64,000 nt of DNA, from NCBI RefSeq assembly GCF_029774175.1, contig NZ_CP103834.1, positions 134,501-198,500 of the forward strand. Direction: 5' to 3'. This DNA comes from Actinobacillus genomosp. 1. GTDB lineage: Bacteria; Pseudomonadota; Gammaproteobacteria; Enterobacterales; Pasteurellaceae. The position numbers and the translations under genes are program-made. The notes beneath the pieces were generated by a model that saw nothing but the letters and a program-made list of their open reading frames with translations, did not search any database and was not told where the DNA came from. This document shows, one piece after another, positions 50,718 through 59,753 of the stretch. Each line of letters opens with the position of its first letter. Position 1 is the first letter of the stretch.

Positions 50718-51683
50718 ATGAAACTCGCCAAAATAGCCGCATTATCGGCTTTCGTTACCGGTGTCGCTTATGCGCAACAACCTACTTTAGTCGTTTATAC
50801 TTACGATTCGTTTTCATCGGATTGGGGACCTGCTCCTAAATTAGAACCCTTATTTGAAGCGCAATGCCAATGTGACGTGAAATTTATGCCGTTTGAAGAC
50901 GGTATTACTATGCTAAACCGTATTCGTTTGGAAGGAAAAAAAACAAAAGCGGACGTAATGTTGGGCATTGATAATTTCACGATGGCGGAAGCGGAAAAAA
51001 CCGGTTTGTTTGCAACGCACGATTTAAACCTAGCTCCATTAAATTGGGAGAATAAAACCTTTTATCCGTATGATTATAGCGAGTATGCGTTTGTTTACGA
51101 TAAAGAAAAATTAGCGAATCCGCCGAAATCGTTAAAAGAATTGGTGGAACGTCAAGATTTGAAAGTGATTTACCAAGATCCTCGTACCAGTACGGTCGGA
51201 CGCGGTTTATTATTTTGGTTAAATACAGTATATGGCGAGCAAGCCGAACAAGCATGGCAAACCTTAGCCAAACATACGGTAACGGTCGGAAAAGGCTGGT
51301 CGGAAACTTATAGTGCCTTTTTAAAAGGGGAGTCGGATTTAGTGTTAAGCTATTCCACTTCTCCGCTTTATCATCAATGGCATGATAAAACCGATAAATA
51401 CGTTGCCGCCCAATTTGACGAAGGGCATTTGGTGCAAACGGAAGTCGCCGCCATTTTGAATAGCAGTAAACAAAAAGTATTGGCGAAACAATTTTTAGCT
51501 TTCTTACACCAGCCGGAAGCGCAGAAAGTTATTTCGTATCATAATGTGATGAAACCGGTGGTTGGATCAGTACCGGATTCCGCTTTTGATAAATTGCCGG
51601 ATTATAAGCCGTTAGCCTTTAAAATGCCTGATGCTACGCAGGTAAAAAGCTGGCTGGCGACTTGGACGAAAAGCTGGCAATAA
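50718..51683 (+). CDS. thiB: Thiamine ABC transporter substrate-binding protein
   Basis: 321 residues from ATG at 50718, with AGAAGGA before it; a longer frame from 50643 lies inside the riboswitch platform and was rejected. Signal peptide KLAKIAALSAFVTGVAYA, then the ThiB/TbpA fold with VYTYDSFSSDWGPAPKLEPL and VGKGWSETYSAFLKGESDLV. It binds thiamine and its phosphates in the periplasm. The usual partner genes thiP and thiQ do not follow; a terminator does. The permease and ATPase must be elsewhere or shared. Confidence 0.94.
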   Translation: MKLAKIAALSAFVTGVAYAQQPTLVVYTYDSFSSDWGPAPKLEPLFEAQCQCDVKFMPFEDGITMLNRIRLEGKKTKADVMLGIDNFTMAEAEKTGLFATHDLNLAPLNWENKTFYPYDYSEYAFVYDKEKLANPPKSLKELVERQDLKVIYQDPRTSTVGRGLLFWLNTVYGEQAEQAWQTLAKHTVTVGKGWSETYSAFLKGESDLVLSYSTSPLYHQWHDKTDKYVAAQFDEGHLVQTEVAAILNSSKQKVLAKQFLAFLHQPEAQKVISYHNVMKPVVGSVPDSAFDKLPDYKPLAFKMPDATQVKSWLATWTKSWQ

Positions 51684-51704
51684 AAGAATTATTCATCTTT
51701 TTTC

Positions 51705-51733
51705 ATGGCTAAAGGAATCTTTAGCCATTTTTC
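51705..51733 (+). terminator. Terminator of thiB
   Basis: 10-bp stem ATGGCTAAAG/CTTTAGCCAT with GAAT loop and T-run, 22 bp after the thiB stop. Confidence 0.92.
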
Positions 51734-51889
51734 TTGTCTGCTAAGCGGTGAAAATTATAAAAATTTTTGCAAATTCTAATTGCCAAAAGGGATTACATTT
51801 GCTATTTATACGCCCTTTTAAATTAGCGTAAAAATTTTAGTTTGAATTTACTGAATTTAGGATGAACTCATCCAACAAGGAGTGAAATT

Positions 51890-52339
51890 ATGTCTCAAGT
51901 GGCAAACACCACTTCATTAGGTTTATTAGCTTTAGCGGGCGTAACACCTTACCAACCGAAGAAAGATGAAGAATATATGAATGATGCGCAAAAAGAGCAT
52001 TTTCGTAAAATTCTTCGTGCATGGCATGTGCAAATTATGGACGAAGCTGAGCGTACAAAAAACCAAATGCAGGAAGAAGTCGCTAATTTCGCCGATCCTG
52101 CGGACCGTGCCACTCAGGAAGAAGAATTCAGTCTTGAATTAAGAAACCGTGACCGTGAGCGTAAATTGCTTAAGAAGATTGAGCAAACGTTAAATAGCAT
52201 TGCCGAAGACGAATACGGCTATTGCGAAACTTGCGGTGTTGAAATCGGTTTACGTCGTTTAGAAGCGCGCCCGACCGCGGATATGTGTATCGATTGCAAA
52301 ACACTTGCGGAAATCCGTGAAAAGCAAATGGGCTTATAA
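51890..52339 (+). CDS. dksA: RNA polymerase-binding transcription factor DksA
   Basis: 149 residues. Coiled-coil hairpin (about 30-108) with the tip motif DPADRA (Asp69, Asp72, Ala74) that enters the polymerase secondary channel, followed by a zinc finger Cys112, Cys115, Cys133, Cys136. Works with ppGpp in stringent control of rRNA and amino-acid genes. AAGGAG precedes the ATG. In E. coli dksA also lies near pcnB and folK, as here, but a terminator follows it. Confidence 0.97.
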   Translation: MSQVANTTSLGLLALAGVTPYQPKKDEEYMNDAQKEHFRKILRAWHVQIMDEAERTKNQMQEEVANFADPADRATQEEEFSLELRNRDRERKLLKKIEQTLNSIAEDEYGYCETCGVEIGLRRLEARPTADMCIDCKTLAEIREKQMGL

Positions 52340-52371
52340 GCTTAATTAAGAATGGATAAACGGCAATGAAT

Positions 52372-52402
52372 ATGGACAATGTTACATTGTCCATTATTTT
52401 TA
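52372..52402 (+). terminator. Terminator of dksA
   Basis: Perfect 10-bp stem ATGGACAATG/CATTGTCCAT with TTA loop and TATTTTTAT tail. Confidence 0.9.
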
Positions 52403-52460
52403 TGATCATTTAGTTAGTGCCGTTTATCAATCGATTAATTTTATTCCCTTGAGGTGGATT

Positions 52461-54014
52461 ATTTTTAACTATATTAAGTCGTTGTTTTCTCGACAAAAAA
52501 AATCAAAAAAACAACCGCTTGCCGAACAAGAAACGCTTAGTGCTAAGCAAGAAAGAAAAGTTAAAGCGGTAGAATTACAACCTAAATCCAAGCGTCCCGC
52601 TCTGGCTTTTAACGAACAGTCGGAACGTTCTACGAAGAAACCGAAAAAGCACTCGGATCTTCCTTCCCATTTATTGCACAAAAAATTTACAGTAAATGCC
52701 GGACATTATGATATTACGCCGAAAGATTTCCCTAAAAATGCGTTAGCGATTGTTGAAAAATTACAACGTGCCGGTTTTGAAGCTTATGTGGTCGGCGGCT
52801 GTATTCGAGATTTATTGCTAGGGCATAAGCCGAAAGATTTTGATGTTGCGACCAATGCAAAACCGGAAGAGATTCAGAAAATCTTCGGTCGCCAATGCCG
52901 TTTAATCGGACGCCGTTTTCGTTTGGCACATATCGTATTCGGACGTGATATTTACGAAGTGGCGACCTTCCGTGCCGATCACGCCAGCCATAACAGCGAT
53001 AAGATTTCTAAAGTAAGCGAAGAAGGAATGTTGTTGCGCGATAATGTGTACGGTACCTTACGCGAAGATGCGCAACGCCGTGATTTTAGCGTGAATTCGC
53101 TCTATTATGATCCGAAACATAACTTGATTTTCGATTTCTTCGACGGTATTGCGGATCTGAAAGCGGGAAAACTGCGTTTAATCGGTGATCCGGTGGTGCG
53201 TTATCAAGAAGATCCGGTACGAATGTTACGCGCGGTTCGTTTTATGGCGAAATTGGATATGTTTTTAGATAAACCGAGCGATACGCCGATTCGTGAATTG
53301 GCGCATTTATTGAAAAACATTCCGGCGGCGCGTTTATTTGACGAATCGTTGAAATTATTTCAATCGGGACAAGGTTTTAAAACCTATCAATTAATGCGTC
53401 AATACGGCTTATTCGAGCAGTTATTTCCAGTACTTACGCCGTTTTTTACCGAACGTAACGATTCGAATGCGGAGCGTATGTTAAGTAAAGCGCTGAATTC
53501 GACCGATGATCGTATTCGTGATAATTTACGGGTGAATCCGGCGTTTTTATTCGCCGCTCTTCTTTGGTATCCGTTACGTGAGAAAATGGAAATGCTGAAA
53601 AACGAAGGCGGCTTAAATAGTCATGATGCGATGATGCTGGCGGCGAATGACGTGTTAGCCGAAAGTTGTAAAGCGATTGCATTACATCGCCGTCATACCT
53701 CTGTGATTCGTGATATTTGGGCGTTACAGTTCCAAATGACCAAACGTTCGGGCAAACGCCCGCAACAGACCTTAGAACACGTAAAATTCCGTGCGGGTTT
53801 CGATTTGTTAGTGATGCGTGCCGAGATTGAAGGCGGCGATTTAGTCGAGCTTTCCGCTTGGTGGCACGAATATCAATTCAGTAATGACGCACAACGTGCG
53901 GAAATGCTAAAAGCGGTCAGAAATGTGCCGAATTTTGCAGGCGAAGAAAAGAAAAAGCGTCGCCGTAAAACATTTAGAAAGAAAAAGCCGGCGAAGAAAG
54001 CTACGGCTGAATAA
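52461..54014 (+). CDS. pcnB: Poly(A) polymerase I
   Basis: About 517 residues. Nucleotidyltransferase core: VVGGCIRDLLLGHKPKDFDV (the GG...DFD catalytic motif), then RRFRLAHIVFG and GDPVVRYQEDPVRMLRAVRF, with a basic C-terminus (KKKRRRKTFRKKKPAKK). It adds poly(A) tails that promote RNA decay. There is no ATG before the core. GAGGTGG (52451-52457) points to an AUU start at 52461, as E. coli pcnB also uses AUU; TTG at 52449 is the alternative. The N-terminal 80 residues are basic and low-complexity. Confidence 0.93.
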   Translation: MFNYIKSLFSRQKKSKKQPLAEQETLSAKQERKVKAVELQPKSKRPALAFNEQSERSTKKPKKHSDLPSHLLHKKFTVNAGHYDITPKDFPKNALAIVEKLQRAGFEAYVVGGCIRDLLLGHKPKDFDVATNAKPEEIQKIFGRQCRLIGRRFRLAHIVFGRDIYEVATFRADHASHNSDKISKVSEEGMLLRDNVYGTLREDAQRRDFSVNSLYYDPKHNLIFDFFDGIADLKAGKLRLIGDPVVRYQEDPVRMLRAVRFMAKLDMFLDKPSDTPIRELAHLLKNIPAARLFDESLKLFQSGQGFKTYQLMRQYGLFEQLFPVLTPFFTERNDSNAERMLSKALNSTDDRIRDNLRVNPAFLFAALLWYPLREKMEMLKNEGGLNSHDAMMLAANDVLAESCKAIALHRRHTSVIRDIWALQFQMTKRSGKRPQQTLEHVKFRAGFDLLVMRAEIEGGDLVELSAWWHEYQFSNDAQRAEMLKAVRNVPNFAGEEKKKRRRKTFRKKKPAKKATAE

Positions 54015-54083
54015 ATTGAAGTATGGTGCAAGTGAGAGCTTGTGCCTTTTCTTTTAGCAAGTTTGACAGAAACGGATATGATG

Positions 54084-54554
54084 ATGAAAACGGTTTATAT
54101 CGCTTTAGGTTCCAATTTGGATAACCCGCTTGCGCAAGTTAAACAAGCGGTCGAATCTTTAAAAACATTTGCAATTAATTTTGAAATTAGCCCGTTCTAC
54201 GGCAGTAAGCCGGTCGGGCCACAAGATCAGCCGGATTATGTGAATGCGGTGGCAAAATTCGATACCGATTTAACGGCGCTGGAATTGTTGGATAAATTAC
54301 AAAGCATTGAAAACGCCCAAGGAAGAGTGCGAATTCGCCGTTGGGGCGAACGTACGCTGGATTTGGATATTATCTTATACGGCGATGAACGGATTCACAA
54401 CGAACGTTTAACCGTACCGCATATTGAAATGCAAAATCGTGAGTTTGTGATTGTGCCGATGTATGATCTTAACCCCGATTTAGTGCTGCCAAGCGGTCAA
54501 AAATTAGCGGAAATTTACCAACGCTTTAAACATCATCAAATGGTCACATTCTAA
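54084..54554 (+). CDS. folK: 2-amino-4-hydroxy-6-hydroxymethyldihydropteridine pyrophosphokinase
   Basis: 156 residues from the third of three consecutive ATGs (54078, 54081, 54084), chosen because MKTVYIALGSNL matches family starts; the first could also be used. It transfers pyrophosphate from ATP to the pterin in folate synthesis. Motifs: SKPVGPQDQPDYVNAVAKF and RRWGERTLDLDIILYG, the latter with the Mg-binding Asp pair. Follows pcnB by about 70 bp, probably in one operon, as in E. coli. Confidence 0.96.
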   Translation: MKTVYIALGSNLDNPLAQVKQAVESLKTFAINFEISPFYGSKPVGPQDQPDYVNAVAKFDTDLTALELLDKLQSIENAQGRVRIRRWGERTLDLDIILYGDERIHNERLTVPHIEMQNREFVIVPMYDLNPDLVLPSGQKLAEIYQRFKHHQMVTF

Positions 54555-54556
54555 GT

Positions 54557-54586
54557 AAAAAATGCACGGCAATCCGTGCATTTTTT
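54557..54586. terminator. Bidirectional terminator between folK and ynbE
   Basis: Stem AAAAAATGCACGG/CCGTGCATTTTTT with a CAAT loop, between convergent stops. Confidence 0.93.
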
Positions 54587-54591
54587 GTAAC

Positions 54592-54813
54592 CTATTCTAT
54601 CGGAGCTTCAACCACCGCTTCCGATTTCGCCGCTTTATTGTCCGAGGTTTGCAATACGGCACGCGACTTTTCATCAAATTTCACATCAATACGGTGATCC
54701 ACCACCACATTCATATTAATCGTAATCCCTTCCGCCGGCGTTTCAAGCTGTACTTTCGGGGTACAAGCGGTCAAATTCAGGCAAAAAATTGCAAAAAGTA
54801 GGCTTTTTCTCAT
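54592..54813 (-). CDS. ynbE: YnbE-family outer-membrane lipoprotein
   Basis: 73 residues. Lipobox CLNLTAC (Cys17). The mature part PKVQLETPAEGITINMNVVV with DHRID is typical of YnbE. In E. coli YnbE forms an outer-membrane cap for YdbH in intermembrane phospholipid transport. Overlaps the end of ydbH by 4 bp. The third gene, ydbL, is not downstream; a terminator follows at once. A USS core lies within the signal-peptide codons. Confidence 0.88.
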   Translation of the reverse strand: MRKSLLFAIFCLNLTACTPKVQLETPAEGITINMNVVVDHRIDVKFDEKSRAVLQTSDNKAAKSEAVVEAPIE

Positions 54814-57539
54814 TTTCTTTTATCCAGTTGCTGATAAATAGAATTCTCAAGATTTTGTTCGACATAGGAACCCGAGTTGATCATATGCCACAGATTAAAG
54901 ATATTCTCTTTATGATTATAGTTAAAGTTGATTTTAGCTTTTTCTTGTTGATTGAGCTGCATTTTTAATTTGGCGTCCAATACCATTTCGCCGGTTGAAC
55001 CGACGTTTATTAAACCGCGTAAATCGGTAATTTTCGTATCGTTCAATAGATAAAGCAATAACCGTTCCGAATAACCGCTGGTTTGCGAAATTGCCTTCAT
55101 TAATTCGGGCTGAATTTTTAAATTGGACTCGACTGCTTGGCTGAGTAAGCCGTCGCATACATAGCAAGGTTTACCTTCCAACCAAAACGGTAAGGTGGCA
55201 TTCGCTTTGCCTTTTAATTCAATTTGTTGATATTGAACTAATTCGAGAATCCGCTCGAAGTTGATATTCGCCAGTTTTAAATAAGCGATTTGCGTTTGCG
55301 GCAAGGCAAATCGCTCGACATTCAATTCTCCGTCTAATAAATTCATCGAAAGCTGTTGGAGCATTAACGGCTTTTTACGGTTATATGGATAATGCCCGAA
55401 TACTTTTACCCGAATCTTCTTAATCGGTAAGCCAAGATTTAACTGCCCGATTTTGAGATCAATCGGTTGCTTCAAACCGAAGTCGAATTCATTGTCTTGT
55501 AAGCGATAAGGCAGGTTAAATTCAATCGCTTTCGCTTCACCGTTAGGCATGGAAAGCGCTGCGTTGCGAATGGCAAAATGCCCGCCGGCAATAATACCTT
55601 TTTCCGCACTGGCACTAAAAGCGGTTTCGCCTCGTACCGTACCGTCGGTAATCAGCCAATGTTGGCGAAACGGAATTAACGGTTGGAATACTTTTGCAGA
55701 TTGTTCCTTCCAGTATAATCGCCCGATGAGTTCGCTTGCGGTTTTAGTCAATTTACGACGAGCAAATAATTTAAGCGGTTCGATTTTATCCCCTTGCAGC
55801 TCGCCTTTTAAATTTAGGTTTTCAATTTCACCGCTCACCTGTAATTTAGCGGACGGAGAAGGAATAACCCCCCCGTAATCAAAACGCATTTCCGGTGATT
55901 TGAGTTGAATACCGCCGTCAAGTTGCCATTTTTGATAAGCGAATTTAATCGGCTCCGGTAAACTTAATTCGGTTTTGGGAATATACACGCCTTTTTGGTG
56001 AATTTTGCCTAATTCACCGCTTAATTTGTTGAGTTGTACTAAATTTTGGTGCCAATTTCCTTGTCCGCTAATCTTGAGTTTGCTGGCTATTGTATGGATA
56101 TTGGTATCACCCCATACTCGCCATTGCCACAAATCTTGTACCGCATTTTTATCTGCGACATTTTCAAAAAAATCTAATTGTCCGATTTTAAAATTTTTCG
56201 CAAAACCGTCTAAATGCAGATTAATATTTTTAAAATCGGGGCTTTCACCCTTAAATATCGCTTGTAAGCGACCGTTTACTCCATATTTGTTAATTTGGAT
56301 ACCGGCAAGCGGAAAACGTAAATCGTGGATCGTCAGTAAACGTTGTTTACCCACTAGACGTAACAGCGATTTTGGTTGAAATTTAAAATTAAGATGATCA
56401 AATTTACCGCTGAATGCTACCGGTAAAGAACTGTACAGAATGAAATCGTCATATTTCACATTACCGGTAATTTGAAACGGCATATTTAAGCTGTCAGCTT
56501 GTATTTCACCGTCACGGCTTTCCAATACGATATTGCCTTTACCGGCAGTTTTACTTTGCGATAACAGGTTAAAGCGTAAGTAAGTTTTAAGCGGATAATA
56601 ATCGCCGTTCGCAAAACTGTTCGGGGTGAGTTTTGCATTAATAAAGCCTTGCAGCGGAAAGTCTTCCAGCCAATCCCAATAGAATTTACCTTGCGTAATT
56701 TCAAGAGTGTGAAAATCAAAACGGAATGGAAAATTTAAGCGGTTTTTCTGGGCGGTTTCGGAAGCGAAAGCCCAATCGCCGACTAACTGATTTTGCTCAT
56801 CGGTTTGCCAACTAAGTAGAGAGCTGCCTGCTCGGATCACTTCATTTGCGATCATTTCTTTCGGTAGAATCCAATGATAATCGCCTTCAAATTGTAATGG
56901 AATGGCGAACAAATTTTTCGGATTCACGTGGGCGGAAAACAGTAAATTGTGTTTTTCCTGTTCGCTCGGTTGATAGCTTAAATTGCCGGAAAGAGTTTGA
57001 TTAGCAAATTCCGCCGTTAATTCGACCGCTTGTTGTCGGATTAAAGCGGTCAATTTTTGCTGAAAAAATGCAAATTTGCCGTAGCTTGGTGTTTCTAATA
57101 ATTGAGAGAAGCGAGGATGAAGATCATTGGGTAAATTCAGCCAATGTAACGCTTTAATTTCCGCCTCACCTTCCGGTAACAAAGCTAAAATCGGGGCGAG
57201 CGAGAATTTAGAGGGGGATTCGTCCGAAGCGGGTAATTGAGTTAAACATTGATAATCAAGGGTCGCTTTATCAATTGAGACTTGATGCTGACTATGCCAA
57301 TGCACAGCAAGATTATCGACCGTAATTAACGGGCAGTTTTGATAGGTAAGTGAAAATTCAGCTAAATTGGCATTTTCCAAATTCGCTTGAATACCACCGG
57401 CAGGTATTTGAATTTGCCAGCCGTCCGGTAGAAACCAGTTGCTTACCGTTGCAAGTTGCTTACCTGAAAACAGCATTGCACCGCCGACAATCAGCAGTGC
57501 AACTAAAGTCCCGATAACAAGTAAGCTACGTTTTAGCAT
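54810..57539 (-). CDS. ydbH: AsmA-like intermembrane phospholipid transport protein YdbH
   Basis: 909 residues. One N-terminal membrane helix (about 5-25), then a long beta-rich repeat bridging domain through the periplasm and a C-terminal conserved block (KGKANATLPFWLEGKPCYVC, then SYVEQNLENSIYQQL at the end). One of three redundant AsmA-like bridges (with TamB and YhdP) that carry phospholipids to the outer membrane. It overlaps ynbE and also the upstream membrane-protein gene by one base, so all three are coupled. Confidence 0.9.
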   Translation of the reverse strand: MLKRSLLVIGTLVALLIVGGAMLFSGKQLATVSNWFLPDGWQIQIPAGGIQANLENANLAEFSLTYQNCPLITVDNLAVHWHSQHQVSIDKATLDYQCLTQLPASDESPSKFSLAPILALLPEGEAEIKALHWLNLPNDLHPRFSQLLETPSYGKFAFFQQKLTALIRQQAVELTAEFANQTLSGNLSYQPSEQEKHNLLFSAHVNPKNLFAIPLQFEGDYHWILPKEMIANEVIRAGSSLLSWQTDEQNQLVGDWAFASETAQKNRLNFPFRFDFHTLEITQGKFYWDWLEDFPLQGFINAKLTPNSFANGDYYPLKTYLRFNLLSQSKTAGKGNIVLESRDGEIQADSLNMPFQITGNVKYDDFILYSSLPVAFSGKFDHLNFKFQPKSLLRLVGKQRLLTIHDLRFPLAGIQINKYGVNGRLQAIFKGESPDFKNINLHLDGFAKNFKIGQLDFFENVADKNAVQDLWQWRVWGDTNIHTIASKLKISGQGNWHQNLVQLNKLSGELGKIHQKGVYIPKTELSLPEPIKFAYQKWQLDGGIQLKSPEMRFDYGGVIPSPSAKLQVSGEIENLNLKGELQGDKIEPLKLFARRKLTKTASELIGRLYWKEQSAKVFQPLIPFRQHWLITDGTVRGETAFSASAEKGIIAGGHFAIRNAALSMPNGEAKAIEFNLPYRLQDNEFDFGLKQPIDLKIGQLNLGLPIKKIRVKVFGHYPYNRKKPLMLQQLSMNLLDGELNVERFALPQTQIAYLKLANINFERILELVQYQQIELKGKANATLPFWLEGKPCYVCDGLLSQAVESNLKIQPELMKAISQTSGYSERLLLYLLNDTKITDLRGLINVGSTGEMVLDAKLKMQLNQQEKAKINFNYNHKENIFNLWHMINSGSYVEQNLENSIYQQLDKRK

Positions 57540-58363
57540 TAGATCATATTAGTGAATGGATAAAGCATTGCCAATAAGGTGGCTAATGTCCAGCCTAGCG
57601 GGTTTTTAATTTGTTTTTCACCTTTGCCGAGTAATAACCAAGCGAGTAAAGCGAAAATCACAAATTGTACGATAAAATAAAGCACATAAGGCAATAACGC
57701 TATATCCGGCATAATTTGCAACTGTTGATAAAGTACAAACGCACTCCATAGGTAATTGAATACTAAGACGATAAGCGCAAGTTGTACTAATAATTTAAAG
57801 AAAACGTCAAGGCGGCTTTTTGCCAACATCAAATACCAACCGGCAAGCAGAATACCAAGTAACAATTGGGCAAAATTATTTGCGCGAACACCGTTAAATA
57901 AAGACGGAAGTTCAACCCAATAAATCGCCAAATACTGAATCATACCGACCGCCAGAATACCGAAAGCACAGTAAATTAACGTATTTATCGGTTTTTCACG
58001 GGCGGTAAACAACCAATAAAAAAGACCAAGCATCAAAGATGCCACGCCGGCAAGCGCCATCGGGTTATGTTTCGGCGTAAAGCCGATTGAATAAATAAAA
58101 TTGCCGAGAGAAAACAGCATAAAAAATTTCAAGACAAATAACAGCCTACCGGTTTGTCCCGGGCAAATTTCCCCTTTCCATAACACAAAAAAGATAATGA
58201 GATTAGTAATGAAAAAGGCGAGCAAATACGGCGAAATAAAAATAGCGTTTTGCGGGGCAAAGTAGTGATTAAGAAACATTTGCACAAACAGCATTAATAC
58301 CATCGGTAAAAGTGCGTGTGTGGCAACCTCATATTTTTTTTCGGAATCGTGATCGTGCGACAT
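57539..58363 (-). CDS. Polytopic inner-membrane protein of unknown function
   Basis: 274 residues with about nine hydrophobic segments, starting about residue 18 after a short His/Asp-rich head (SHDHDSEKKYEVATHA). I do not recognise the family. Its stop overlaps the ydbH start (TAATG), so it is probably made with YdbH-YnbE; a role linked to envelope lipid transport is inference from position only. The start has no strong ribosome site. Confidence 0.72.
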   Translation of the reverse strand: MSHDHDSEKKYEVATHALLPMVLMLFVQMFLNHYFAPQNAIFISPYLLAFFITNLIIFFVLWKGEICPGQTGRLLFVLKFFMLFSLGNFIYSIGFTPKHNPMALAGVASLMLGLFYWLFTAREKPINTLIYCAFGILAVGMIQYLAIYWVELPSLFNGVRANNFAQLLLGILLAGWYLMLAKSRLDVFFKLLVQLALIVLVFNYLWSAFVLYQQLQIMPDIALLPYVLYFIVQFVIFALLAWLLLGKGEKQIKNPLGWTLATLLAMLYPFTNMI

Positions 58364-58460
58364 AAATTAAAATTGATAGATAAGTAAAATTGGAAAATGA
58401 TTTTAGTATGGAATTATGCCATAATACATGCCGTTTTTTAACTTAAATAAGGAATGAACT

Positions 58461-58868
58461 ATGCGAATTTTACATACCATGTTACGAGTGGGCGATTTAG
58501 AGCGTTCAATTAAATTCTATACCGAAGTGTTAGGTATGCGTTTACTTCGTACTAGCGAAAACCCTCAATATAAATATTCGTTAGCATTTGTCGGTTATGC
58601 GGACGAAAGCGAAAGTGCGGTAATCGAATTAACGTATAACTGGGGCGTAGAAAGCTACGAGTTAGGTACGGCATTCGGTCATATTGCCTTAGGTGTTGAT
58701 GACATTTATACAACAATTGAAAGTTTACGTGCGGCAGGTGCTAAAATTACGCGTGAACCGGGTCCGGTATTAGGCGGAACTACAGTAATCGCTTTTGCCG
58801 AAGATCCGGACGGTTATAAAATTGAGTTTATCGAAAATAAAAATGCACAGGCTGCATTAGGTAACTAG
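58461..58868 (+). CDS. gloA: Lactoylglutathione lyase (glyoxalase I)
   Basis: 135 residues. The metal ligands of the Ni2+-type enzyme are present: His5, Glu56, His74, Glu122. It converts the methylglyoxal-glutathione adduct to S-lactoylglutathione. MRILHTMLRVGDLERSIKFY matches E. coli GloA closely. In E. coli gloA is next to rnt, as here. Confidence 0.97.
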   Translation: MRILHTMLRVGDLERSIKFYTEVLGMRLLRTSENPQYKYSLAFVGYADESESAVIELTYNWGVESYELGTAFGHIALGVDDIYTTIESLRAAGAKITREPGPVLGGTTVIAFAEDPDGYKIEFIENKNAQAALGN

Positions 58869-58913
58869 TCTTATTCGTCATAAAAGAGAATACCCTAAAT
58901 ATTTTTTATGGCG

Positions 58914-58970
58914 TAAGCGGTCAGGTTTAGAGAGATATTTGCAATTCCTCTCTAAAATACGACCGCTTTT
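58914..58970. repeat. Inverted USS pair between gloA and rnt
   Basis: TAAGCGGTC (58914) and GACCGCTTTT (58961-58970) with an inner stem TTTAGAGAG/CTCTCTAAA. Likely terminator of gloA. Confidence 0.75.
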
Positions 58971-59008
58971 TATTTAAATGGATGCTAAACATCCGTAATG
59001 AACAAACA

Positions 59009-59665
59009 ATGACAGAACAAGTAACAGACTATAATTTATTAAAAAATCGTTTTCGCGGCTATTTACCGGTTATTATTGATGTGGAAACCGCAGGTTTAAA
59101 TGCGCAAACGGACGCTTTATTGGAGCTGGCGGCAATCACGGTAAAAATGGATGAGAACGGTTATTTAGTGCCGGATCAAAAATGCCATTTTCATATTCAG
59201 CCGTTTGAAGGCGCGAATATCAATCCGGATTCGCTTAAATTTAACGGTATTGATATTGATAACCCGTTGCGCGGAGCGGTGCCGGAAAATATTGCGATTC
59301 CGGAAATGTTTAAAATGGTGCGCCGTGCAATAAAAGATCAAGGCTGCCAACGAGCAGTGATTGTGGCGCATAACGCTACCTTTGATCAGGCGTTCGTACA
59401 AGCGGCGGTGAAACGTATTAACGCAAAACGTGATCCGTTTCACCCGTTTGCAATGTTTGATACCGCAACGCTTGCCGGCTTTATGTACGGACAAACCGTA
59501 TTAGTCAAAGCTTGTCAAATGGCAAAAATTTCGTTTGACGGTAAACAGGCGCATTCAGCCTTATATGATACGGAAAAAACCACAGAGTTATTTTGTGCAA
59601 TGGTGAATCGTTTAAAAGATCTCGGCGGTTTTCCACTCATAAGTAATAACGTATCAGACGTATAA
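59009..59665 (+). CDS. rnt: Ribonuclease T
   Basis: 218 residues from ATG at 59009; an in-frame ATG at 58982 is upstream but lacks family similarity. DEDD exonuclease: VIIDVETAGLNA (Asp, Glu), AHNATFDQAF (Asp) and AHSALYDTEKTTEL (His, Asp). It trims the 3' ends of tRNA (CCA turnover) and other stable RNAs. Weak ribosome site. Ended by an inverted USS pair. Confidence 0.95.
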   Translation: MTEQVTDYNLLKNRFRGYLPVIIDVETAGLNAQTDALLELAAITVKMDENGYLVPDQKCHFHIQPFEGANINPDSLKFNGIDIDNPLRGAVPENIAIPEMFKMVRRAIKDQGCQRAVIVAHNATFDQAFVQAAVKRINAKRDPFHPFAMFDTATLAGFMYGQTVLVKACQMAKISFDGKQAHSALYDTEKTTELFCAMVNRLKDLGGFPLISNNVSDV

Positions 59666-59677
59666 TTTGAGGAAAAG

Positions 59678-59735
59678 TAAGCGGTCTATTTTCCTGATTT
59701 TTTTGCAAAAAAGTCGGGAAAATAGACCGCTTGTG
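59678..59735. terminator. Inverted USS pair between rnt and NRAMP gene
   Basis: Arms AAGCGGTCTATTTTCC and GGAAAATAGACCGCTT with a T-rich spacer, between convergent genes. Confidence 0.82.
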
Positions 59736-59753
59736 TATTTCCGGCTAGTCTAA

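Noticed and set aside
49290..51683. Amidohydrolase and thiB as one thiamine operon
   Set aside because: They are divergently transcribed, and the amidohydrolase promoter has a PurR box rather than a TPP riboswitch.
54562..54801. 79-residue plus-strand frame opposite ynbE
   Set aside because: Shadow of the lipoprotein gene, beginning inside a terminator hairpin.
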